DNA of 64,000 nt, taken from NCBI GenBank assembly GCA_036172665.1, contig JAYKNF010000014.1:2531001-2595000 (forward strand), given 5' to 3'. The notes beneath the pieces were generated by a model. The model was not told the DNA's origin. It made no database searches and saw nothing but the letters and a program-made list of their open reading frames with translations. The translations under genes were made by a program, and so were the position numbers. This stretch comes from Prosopocoilus inquinatus. Taxonomy: Eukaryota; Arthropoda; Insecta; Coleoptera; Lucanidae. This document shows positions 26,101 through 35,177 of this stretch, piece by piece; the stretch's first letter is position 1; each line of letters starts with the position of its first letter.

Positions 26101-27744
26101 GAACGAAACAACACGTATTAGCGTTGTTCCTGTGCTGTATCTAATCGATCCTTACTCATATATCATGTTATTTGGCGTTTCGATGGACTCCAGTAACTCT
26201 GATGTGAGATACGACGTTTTCGGACGCAGCAGAAGCTGGAAATAGTTTTAAACGAAACAACACGGATTAGCGTTGTTCCTGTGATGTATCTAATCGATCC
26301 TTACTCATCTAACATGATATTTGACGTTTGGATGAACTCCAGTAACTCTGATGAGAGATACAAAGATTTCGGACGCAGCAGCAGCTGGAAATAGTTTTAA
26401 ACGAAACAACACATATTAGCGTTGTTCCTGTAATGTATCTAATCGATCCTTACTCGTCTATCATGTTATTTGACTTTTGGACGGACTCCAGTAACTCTGA
26501 TGTGAGATACAAAGTTATCGGACGCAGCAGAAGCTGGAAATAGTTTTGAACGAAACAACACGTATTAGCGTTGTTCCTGTGATGTATCTAAACGATCCTT
26601 ACTTACCTAACATGTTATTTGGCGTCTTGATGGACTCCAGTAACTTAGATGTGAGATACGAAGTTCTCGGACCCAGCTGAAGCTAGAAATAGTTTTAAAC
26701 GAAACAACTCATATTAGCGTTGTTCCTGTAATGTATCTAATCGATCCTTACTTAACTATCATGTTATTTGACGTTTGGATGGACTCCAGTAACTCTGATG
26801 TGAGATACAAAGATTTCGGACGCAGCAGAAGCTGGAAATAGTTTTGAACGATACAACACGTATTAGCGTTGTTCCTGTGATGTATCTAAACGATCCTTAC
26901 TTATCTAACATGTTATTTGACGTTTGGATGGGCTCCAGTAAGTCTCATGTGAGATACAATGTTTTTGGACGCAGCAGGAACTGGAAATAGTTTTAAACGA
27001 AACAACACATATTAGCGTTGTTCCTTTAATGTATCTAATCGATCCTTACTCATCTATCATGTTATTTGACGTTTGGACGGACTCCAGTAACTCTGATGTG
27101 AGATACAAAGTTATCGGACGCAGCAGAAGCTGGAAATAGTTTTGAACGAAACAACACGTATTAGCGTTGTTCCTTTAATGTATCTAATCGATCCTTACTC
27201 ATCTATCATGTTATTTGACGTTTGGACGGACTCCAGTAACTCTGATGTGAGATACGAAGTTTTCGGACGCAGCAGAAGCTGGAAATAGTTTTAAACGAAA
27301 CAACACGCATTAGCGTTGTTCCTGTGATGTATCTAATCGATCCTTACTCATCTATCATGTTATTTGACGTTTCGATGGACTCCAGTAACTCTAATGTGAG
27401 ATACGAAATTTTCGGACGCAGCAGAAGCTGGAAATAGTTTTAAACGAAACACCACGTATTAGCGTTGTTCCTGTGATATATCTAATCGATCCTTACTCAT
27501 CTATCATGTTATTTTACGTTTGGATGGACTCCAGTAACTCTGATGTGAGATACAAAGTTTTTGGACGCAGCAGAAGCTGGAAATAGTTTGGAACGAAACA
27601 ACACGCATTAGCGTTGTTCCTGTCATGTATCTAATCGATCCTTACTTAGCTACTATGTTATTTGACGTTTCGATGGACTAAAGTAACTCTAATGTGATAT
27701 ACGAAATTTTCGGACGCAGCAGAAGCTGGAAATAGTTTTAAACG

Positions 27745-28550
27745 AAACAACACGCATTAGCGTTGTTCCTGTGATGTATCTAATCGATCCTTACTCATCT
27801 ATCATGTTATTTGGCGTTTCGATGGACTCCAGTAACTTAGATGTGAGATACGAAGTTCTCGGACCCAGCTGAAGCTAGAAATAGTTTTAAACGAAACAAC
27901 ACGCATTAGCGTTGTTCCTGTGCTGTATCTAATCGATCCTTACTTATCTATCATGTTATTTGACATTTCGATGGACTCCAGAAACTCTGATGTGAGATAC
28001 GACGTTTTCGGACGCAGCAGCAGCTGGAAATAGTTTTAAACGAAACAACACATATTAGCGTTGTTCCTTTAATGTATCTAATCGATCCTTACTCATCTAT
28101 CATGTTATTTGACGTTTGGACGGACTCCAGTAACTCTGATGTGAGATACAAAGTTATCGGACGCAGCAGAAGCTGGAAATAGTTTTGAACGAAACAACAC
28201 GTATTAGCGTTGTTCCTGTGATGTATCTAAACGATCCTTACTTATCTAACATGTTATTTGACGTTTGGATGGACTCCAGTAAGTCTGATGTGAGATACAA
28301 AGTTTTTGGACGCAGCAGGAGCTGGAAATAGTTTTAAACGAAACAACACGTTTTAGCGTTGTTCCTGTGCTGTGCCTAATCGATCCTTACTTATCTATCA
28401 TGTTATTTGACGTTTCGATGGGCTCCAGTAACTCTGATGTGAGATACGACGTTTTCGGACGCAGCAGAATCTGGAAATAGTTTTAAACGAAACAACACGT
28501 ATTAGCGATGTTCCTGTGATGTATCTAATCGATCCTTACTCATCTATCAT
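27745..28550 (+). repeat. ~5-monomer block, copy 1 (offset 1,340 bp)
   Basis: Same order of variants as 29,085-29,890, offset 1,340 bp (nine monomers minus a 1-bp deletion near 29,019). Markers are the CTCGGACCCAG unit, a GACATTTCG unit, a unit with TTCCTTTAATG (28,064 and 29,404), and GTATTAGCGATG (28,499 and 29,839). The monomer near 28,340-28,480 is a different type in the two copies, which suggests replacement by exchange. Confidence 0.7.
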
Positions 28551-29084
28551 GTTATTTTAAGTTTGGATGGACTCGAGTAACTCTGATGTGAGATACAAAG
28601 TTTTTGGACGCAGCAGAAGCTGGAAATAGTTTTGAACGAAACAACACGTATTAGCGTTGTTCCTGTGATGTATCTAATCGATCCTTACTCTTCTATCATG
28701 TTATTTGACGTTTCGATGGACTCCAGTAACTCTGATGTGAGATACGAAGTTCTCGGACGCAGCAGAAGCTGGAAATAGTTTTAAACGAAACAACACGCAT
28801 TAGCGTTGTTCCTGTGATATATCTAATCGATCCTTACTCATCTATCATGTTATTTGACGTTTCGATGGACTCCAGTAACTCTAATGTGAGATACGAAATT
28901 TTCGGACGCAGCAGAAGCTGGAAATAGTTTTAAACGAAACAACACGCATTAGCGTTGTTCCTGTGATGTATCTGATCGATCCTTACTCATCTATCATGTT
29001 ATTTTACGTTTGAATGGACCCAGTAACTCTGATGTGAGATACAAAGTTTTTGGACGCAGCAGAAGCTGGAAATAGTTTTGAACG

Positions 29085-29890
29085 AAACAACACGCATTAG
29101 CGTTGTTCCTGTGATGTATCTAATCGATCCTTACTCATCTATCATATTATTTGGCGTTTCGATGGACTCCAGTAACTTAGATGTGAGATACGAAGTTCTC
29201 GGACCCAGCTGAAGCTAGAAATAGTTTTAAACGAAACAACACGCATTAGCGTTGTTCCTGTGCTGTATCTAATCGATCCTTACTTATCTATCATGTTATT
29301 TGACATTTCGATGGACTCCAGTAACTCTGATGTGAGATACGACGTTTTCGGACGCAGCAGCAGCTGGAAATAGTTTTAAACGAAACAACACATATTAGCG
29401 TTGTTCCTTTAATGTATCTAATCGATCCTTACTCATCTATCATGTTATTTGATGTTTGGACGGACTCCAGTAACTCTGATGTGAGATAAAAAGTTATCGG
29501 ACGCAGCAGAAGCTGGAAATAGTTTTGAACGAAACAACACGTATTAGCGTTGTTCCTGTGATGTATCTAAAGGATCCTTACTTATCTAACATGTTATTTG
29601 ACGTTTGGATGGACTCCAGTAAGTCTGATGTGAGATACAAAGTTTTTGGACGCAGCAGGAGCTGGAAATAGTTTTAAACGAAACAACACGTATTAGCATT
29701 GTTCCTGTGCTGTATCTAATCGATACTTACTTATCTATCATGTTATTTGACGTTACGATGGACTCCAGTAACTCTGATGTGAGATACGAAGTTTTCGGAC
29801 GCAGCAGAAGCTGGAAATAGTTTTAAACGAAACAACACGTATTAGCGATGTTCCTGTGATGTATCTAATCGATCCTTACTCATCTATCAT
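29085..29890 (+). repeat. ~5-monomer block, copy 2 (offset 1,340 bp)
   Basis: Second copy of 27,745-28,550, with private changes such as GATGTTTGG near 29,450, AAAGGATCC near 29,570 and TTAGCATTG near 29,695. Confidence 0.7.
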
Positions 29891-32800
29891 GTTATTTGAC
29901 GTTTGGATGGACTCCAGTAACTCTGATGTGAGATACAAAGTTTTTGGACGCAGCAGAAGCTGGAAATAGTTTTGAACGAAACAACACGTATTAACGTTGT
30001 TCCTGTGATGTATCTAATCGATCCTTACTTAGCTGCTATGTTATTTGACGTTTCGATAGACTCCAGTAACTCTAATGTGAGATACGAAATTTTCGGACGC
30101 AGCAGCAGCTGGAAATAGTTTGAAACGAAACAACACATATTAGCGTTGTTCCTGTGATGTATCTAATCGATCCTTACTCATCTATCATGTTATTTGACGT
30201 TTGGACGGGCTCCAGTAACTCTGATGAGAGATACAAAGTTCTCGGACGCGGTAGAAGCTGGAAATAATTTTGAACGAAACAACACGTATTAGCGTTGTTC
30301 CTGTGATGTATCTAAACGATCCTTACTTATCTAACATGTTATTTGGCGTTACGATGGACTCCAGTAACTTAGATGTGAGATACGAAGTTCTCGGACGCAG
30401 CTGAAGCTAGAAATAGTTTTAAACGAAACAACACGCATTAGCGTTGTTCCTGTGCTGTATCTAATCGATCATTGCTTATCTATCATGTTATTTGACGTTT
30501 CGATGGACTCCAGTAACTCTGATGTGAGATACGACATTTTCGGACGCAGCAGAAGCTGGAAATAGTTTTAAACAAAGCAAGACGTATTAGCGTTGTTCCT
30601 GTGATATATCTAATCGATCCTTACTCATCTATCATGTTATTTGACGTTTGGACGGACTCCAGTAACCCTGATGTGAGATACATAGTTATCGGACGGAGCA
30701 GAAGCTGGAAATAGTTTTGAACGAAACAACACGTATTAGCGTTGTTCCTGTGCTGTATCTAATCGATCCATACTCATCTATCATGCTATTTGACGTTTCG
30801 ATGGACTCCAGTAACTCTGATGTGAGATACGACGTCTTCGGACGCAGCAGAAGCTGGAAATAGTTTTAAACGAAACAACACGTATTAGCGTTGTTCCTGT
30901 GATGTATCTAATCTTCCTTACTCATCTATCATGTTATTTGACGTTTGGATGGACTCCAGTAACTCTGATGAGAGACACAAAGATTTCGGACGCAGCAGAA
31001 GCTTTAAATAGTTTTGAACGAAACAACACGTATTAGCGTTGTTCCTGTGATGTATCTAAACGATCCTTACTTATCTAACATGTTATTTGACGTTTGGATG
31101 GACTCCAGTAAGTCTGATGTGAGGTACAATGTTTTGGGACGCAGCAGGAGGTGGAAATAGTTTTAAACGAAACAACACGTATTAGCGTTGTTCCTGTGCT
31201 GTATCTAATCGATCCTTACTTATCTATCATGTTATTTGACGTTTCGATGGACTAAAGTAACTTAGATGTGAGATACGAAGTTCTCGGACGCAGCTGAAGC
31301 TAGAAATAGTTTTAAACGAAACAACACGCATTAGCGTTGTTCCTGTGATGTATCTAATCGATCCTTACTTATCTATCATGTTATTTGACGTTTGGATGGA
31401 CTCCAGTAACCCTGACGTGAGATACGAAGTTCTCGGACGCAGCAGAAGCTGGAAATAGTTTTAAACGAAACAACACGCATTAGCGTTGTTCCTGTGATGT
31501 ATCTAATCGATCCTTACTCATCTATCATGTTATTTGACGTTTCGATGGACTCCAGTATCTCTAATGTGAGATACGAAATTTTCGGACGCAGCAGAAGCTG
31601 GAAATAGTTTTAAACGAAACAACACGCATTAGCGTTGTCACTGTGATGTATCTAATCGATCCCTACTCATCTATCATGTTATTTGGCGTCTTGATGGACT
31701 CCAGTAACTTAGATGTGAGATACGAAGTTCTCGGACCCAGCTGAAGCTAGAAATAGTTTTAAACGAAACAACACGCATTAGCGTTGTTCCTGTGCTGTAT
31801 CTAATCGATCCTTACTTATCTATCATGTTATTTGACATTTCGATGGACTCCAGTAACTCTGATGTGAGATACGACGTTTTCGGACGCAGCGGCAGCTGGA
31901 AATAGTTTTAAACGAAACAACACGCATTAGCGTTGTTCCTGTGTAGTATCTAATCGATCCTTACTCATCTATCATGTTATTTGACGTTTGGATGGACTCC
32001 AGTAACTCTGATGTGAGATACAAAGATTTCGGACGCAGCAGAAGCTGGAAATAGTTTTGAACGAAACAACACGTATTAGCGTTGTTCCTGTGATGTATCT
32101 AAACGATCCTTACTTACCTAACATGTTATTTGGCGTCTTGATGGACTCCAGTAACTTAGATGTGAGATACGAAGTTCTCGGACCCAGCTGAAGCTAGAAA
32201 TAGTTTTAAACGAAACAACACATATTAGCGTTGTTCCTGTAATGTATCTAATCGATCCTTACTTAACTATCATGTTATTTGACGTTTGGATGAACTCCAG
32301 TAACTCTGATGTGAGATACAAAGATTTCGGACGCAGCAGAAGCTGGAAATAGTTTTGAACGAAACAACACGTATTAGCGTTGTTCCTGTGATGTATCTAA
32401 ACGATCCTTACTTACCTAACATGTTATTTGGCGTCTTGATGGACTCCAGTAACTTAGATGTGAGATACGAAGTTCTCGGACCCAGCTGAAGCTAGAAATA
32501 GTTTTAAACGAAACAACACATATTAGCGTTGTTCCTGTAATGTATCTAATCGATCCTTACTTAACTATCATGTTATTTGACGTTTGGACGGACTCCAGTA
32601 ACTCTGATGTGAGATACAAAGTTATCGGACGCAGCAGAAGCTGGAAATAGTTTTGAACGAAACAACACGTATTAGCGTTGTTCCTGTGCTGTATCTAATC
32701 GATCCTTACTCATCTATCATGTTATTTGGCGTTTCGATGGACTCCAGTAACTTAGATGTGAGATACGAAGTTCTCGGACGCAGCTGAAGCTAGAAATAGT

Positions 32801-34517
32801 TTTAAACGAAACAACACGCATTAGCGTTGTTCCTGTGTAGTATCTAATCGATCCTTACTTATCTATCATGTTATTTGACATTTCGATGGACTCCAGTAAC
32901 TCTGATGTGAGATACGACGTTTTCGGACGCAGCGGCAGCTGGAAATAGTTTTGAACGAAACAACACGTATTAGCGTTGTTCCTGTGCTGTATCTAATCGA
33001 TCCTTACTCATCTATCATGTTATTTGGCGTTTCGATGGACTCCAGTAACTTAGATGTGAGATACGAAGTTCTCGGACGCAGCTGAAGCTAGAAATAGTTT
33101 TAAACGAAACAACACGCATTAGCGTTGTTCCTGTGTAGTATCTAATCGATCCTTACTTATCTATCATGTTATTTGACATTTCGATGGACTCCAGTAACTC
33201 TGATGTGAGATACGACGTTTTCGGACGCAGCGGCAGCTGGAAATAGTTTTAAACGAAACAACACGCATTAGCGTTGTTCCTGTGTAGTATCTAATTGATC
33301 CTTACTTATCTATCATGTTATTTGACATTTCGATGGACTCCAGTAACTCTGATGTGAGATACGAAGTTCTCGGTCGCAGCAGAAGCTGGAAATAGTTTTA
33401 AACGAAACAACACGCATTAACGTTGTTCCTGTGATGTATCTGATCGATCCTTACTCATCTATCATGTTATTTGACGTTTCGATGGACTCCAGTAACTCTA
33501 ATGTGAGATACGAAATTTTCGGACGCAGCAGAAGCTGGAAATAGTTTTAAACGAAACAACACGCATTAGCGTTGTTCCTGTGATGTATCTAATCGATCCT
33601 TACTCATCTATCATGTTATTTTACGTTTGGATGGACTCCAGTAACTCTGATGTGAGATACAAAGTTATCGGACGCAGCAGAAGCTGTAAATAGTTTTGAA
33701 CGAAACAACACGTATTAGCGTTGTTCCTGTGCTGTATCTAATCGATCCTTACTCATATATCATGTTATTTGGCGTTTCGATGGACTCCAGTAACTCTGAT
33801 GTGAGATACGACGTTTTCGGACGCAGCAGAAGCTGGAAATAATTTTAAACGAAACAACACGCATTAGCGTTGTTCCTGTGATGTATCTAATCGATCCTTA
33901 CTCATCTATCATGTTATTTGACATTTCGATGGACTCCAGTAACTCTGATGTGATATACAACGTTTTCGGACGCAGCAGCAGCTGGAAATAGTTTTAAACG
34001 AAACAACACATATTAGCGTTGTTCCTGTGATGTATCTAATCGATCCTTACTCATCTATCATGTTATTTGACGTTTGGACGGACTCCCGTAACCCTGATGT
34101 GAGATACAAAGTTATCGGACGCAGCAGAAGCTGGAAATAGTTTTGAACGAAACAACACGTATTAGCGTTGTTCCTGTGCTGTATCTAATCGATCCATACT
34201 TATCTATCATGTTATTTGACGTTTCGATGGACTCCAGTAACTCTGATGTGAGATACGACGTTTTCGGACGCAGCAGAAGCTGGAAATAGTTTTAAACGAA
34301 ACAACACGTATTGGCGTTGTTCCTGTGATGTATCTAATCTTCCTTACTCATCTATCATGTTATTTGACGTTTGGATGGACTCCAGTAACTCTGATGAGAG
34401 ACACAAAGATTTCGGACGCAGCAGAAGCTGGAAATAGTTTTGAACGAAACAACACGTATTAGCGTTGTTCCTGTGATGTATCTAAACGATCCTTACTTAT
34501 CTAACATGTTATTTGAC

Positions 34518-34530
34518 GTTTGGGGAGGAC
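34518..34530. other. Left satellite/spacer breakpoint (monomer position 86)
   Basis: The satellite reads normally through GTTTGG (34,518-34,523, monomer positions 81-86) and then changes into the minisatellite GGAGGAC. The expected continuation is ATGGACTCC, so a GGA(C) word is shared by both sequences at the break. The exact boundary is ambiguous by a few bases. This fits an end-joining junction with microhomology, though the overlap is short enough to be chance. Confidence 0.8.
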
Positions 34531-34920
34531 TGTTTCATGTGCTGCGGAGCAATGTTTATGTGCTGCGGAGGACTAATTTGTGTGACGCGGAGGACGAATT
34601 CATGTGCTGCGGAGCAATGGTCTATGTGCTGCGGACGGCGAATTTATGTGCTGCGGAGGACTGTTTCATGTGCTGCGGAGCAATGTTTATGTGCTGCGGA
34701 GGATTGATTTATGTGCTGCGGACGGCGTATTTATGTGCTGCGGAGGATTAATTTATGTGCTGCGGAGGACTGTTTTATGTGTTGCGGAGGATTAGTTTAT
34801 GTGCTGCGGAGGACTATTTCATGTGCTGCGGAGGATTAATTTATGTGCTGCGGACGACGAATTTATGTGCTGCGGAGTACTGTTTTATGTGCTGCGGAGT
34901 AATAATTTATGTGCTGCGGA
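34524..34920 (+). repeat. 22-bp GC-richer minisatellite at the inversion junction
   Basis: A 14-bp partial unit is followed by 18 tandem units starting at 34,538, 34,559, 34,581, 34,603, 34,625, 34,647, 34,669, 34,690, 34,712, 34,734, 34,756, 34,778, 34,800, 34,822, 34,844, 34,866, 34,888 and 34,910. Units are 22 bp, except the first and seventh, which are 21 bp. Each has an 11-nt core TGTGCTGCGGA, exact in 16 of 18 units, then a variable tail such as GGACTAATTTA, GCAATGTTTA or CGGCGAATTTA. The last unit keeps only the core. Tails recur in the same order six units apart (131 bp): the partial unit plus units 1-2 resemble units 6-8, so the block has its own higher-order period. It shows no similarity I can see to the satellite beyond short shared words such as GCTGCG. 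It is unique in the window and its origin is not recognised. Confidence 0.93.
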
Positions 34921-34970
34921 GCGAGTGGCGAGACGACGGCGGGTACCGATGCCCGAACGGCAGCTCGCTA
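34921..34970. other. GC-rich non-repetitive island inside the spacer
   Basis: About 50 bp of GC-rich sequence interrupts the 22-bp minisatellite and resembles neither the minisatellite nor the satellite. It contains a KpnI site GGTACC at 34,942-34,947. Two short nested dyads are visible: AGCGAG (34,920-34,925) with CTCGCT (34,964-34,969), and CGGG (34,940-34,943) with CCCG (34,952-34,955). The stems are too short to call a functional hairpin. It could be a remnant of the DNA that originally lay between the two arrays, or a fragment of a mobile element. No protein or RNA family is recognised. Confidence 0.6.
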
Positions 34971-35027
34971 TTTCAGACGAGGGCGAATTTCGTGCAATGC
35001 GGACGGCTAATTTATGTGCTGCCGAGG
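34971..35027 (+). repeat. Degenerate 22-bp minisatellite units next to the right breakpoint
   Basis: Three decayed relatives of the 22-bp unit follow the GC-rich island. The one at 34,971-34,992 is only weakly recognisable (GACGAGGGCGAATTT). The one at 34,993-35,014 has TGCAATGCGGA in place of the core and ends CGGCTAATTTA. The one at 35,015-35,027 has TGTGCTGCCGAGG and is cut off by the satellite. The spacing from unit 18 at 34,910 is 105 bp, not a multiple of 22, so the island has displaced the register. More divergent edge units are usual in tandem arrays, where homogenisation is weakest at the margins. Confidence 0.65.
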
Positions 35028-35034
35028 TTCTAGC
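35022..35034. other. Right spacer/satellite breakpoint (monomer position 145, inverted)
   Basis: After CCGAGG of the last decayed minisatellite unit, the satellite begins with TTCTAGC (35,028-35,034). In the inverted arm this corresponds to monomer positions 145 down to 139. Register is perfect from here to position 1 at 35,172. Because the left arm stops at position 86 and the right arm starts at 145, the two arms are not joined at equivalent points. Confidence 0.8.
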
Positions 35035-35160
35035 ATCAGCTGCGTCCGAGAACTTCGTATCTCACATCAAAGTTACTGGAGTCCATCGAAACGCCAAATA
35101 ACATGATAGATGAGTAAGGATCGATTAGATACATCACAGGAACAACGCTAATGCGTGTTG

Positions 35161-35177
35161 TTTCGTTTAAAACTATT
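35161..35177 (+). promoter_or_regulatory. CENP-B-box-like motif (representative copy)
   Basis: TTTCGTTTAAAACTATT spans the monomer boundary and recurs in nearly all units of both arms (minus strand in the left arm, plus strand in the right). Against the mammalian CENP-B box YTTCGTTGGAARCGGGA it matches 12 of 17 positions, including TTCG, the central A and the following C. It lacks the GGG of the essential CGGG core, so 6 of the 9 positions usually regarded as essential are kept. Partial matches of this kind are often reported in satellites and do not by themselves show binding by a CENP-B-like protein. Confidence 0.3.

Larger units (their letters stand above)
1..34523 (+). repeat. 149-bp satellite array, forward arm (232 monomers + partial)
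   Basis: Head-to-tail tandem array of a 149-bp monomer whose start motif TTTTAAACGA recurs at 1, 150, 299, 448, 597, 746 and onward to 34,438. Landmarks within the monomer: AACAAC at 11-16, GTTGTT at 27-32, ATCGAT at 48-53, GTTATTTGAC at 71-80, GACTCCAGTAA near 90-100, and GGACGCAGCAG near 126-136. The span 1 to 34,438 equals 232 x 149 minus 131. The 131 bp is fully explained by indels seen near 5,089 (-9), 10,176 (-1), 12,995 (-38), 15,346/16,095/16,695 (+4 each), 16,967 (-80), 18,163 (-2), 18,737 (-1), 22,850 (-9), 29,019 (-1), 30,914 (-1) and 34,339 (-1). Monomers differ mainly by point substitutions and belong to several recurrent types (for example GTTTGGATGG, GTTTCGATGG or GTCTTGATGG at 81-90). 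No gene, RNA gene or transposable element was seen in the arm. Confidence 0.97.

Noticed and set aside
1..34523. CRISPR array (regular repeats)
   Set aside because: The period is 149 bp with no unique spacers. Whole units are homologous, so this is a satellite.
34538..34920. Telomere-like or Chi-like repeat
   Set aside because: The 22-bp unit has no short G-run telomeric motif, and TGTGCTGCGGA is not the Chi octamer. The resemblance is limited to general G-richness.
34921..34970. Intrinsic terminator or structured RNA in the GC-rich island
   Set aside because: The stems are only 4-6 bp with a long loop and there is no T-run. Nothing supports a bacterial or RNA-gene reading in this eukaryotic repeat context.
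34524..35027. Spacer as an intact transposable element
   Set aside because: No terminal inverted repeats, target-site duplication or coding capacity could be seen, and the flanking satellite is in opposite orientation on the two sides. A fragment of an element cannot be excluded.
34440..35101. Overlapping 60-100-codon open frames with cysteine-rich repeats (CAAED, MCCGG, VLRR) across the spacer
   Set aside because: They are three-frame readings of the same 22-bp unit. Because 22 is not a multiple of 3, each frame cycles through all three peptides. They start or end in satellite DNA, and there is no sign of codon preference, promoter or homologous protein.
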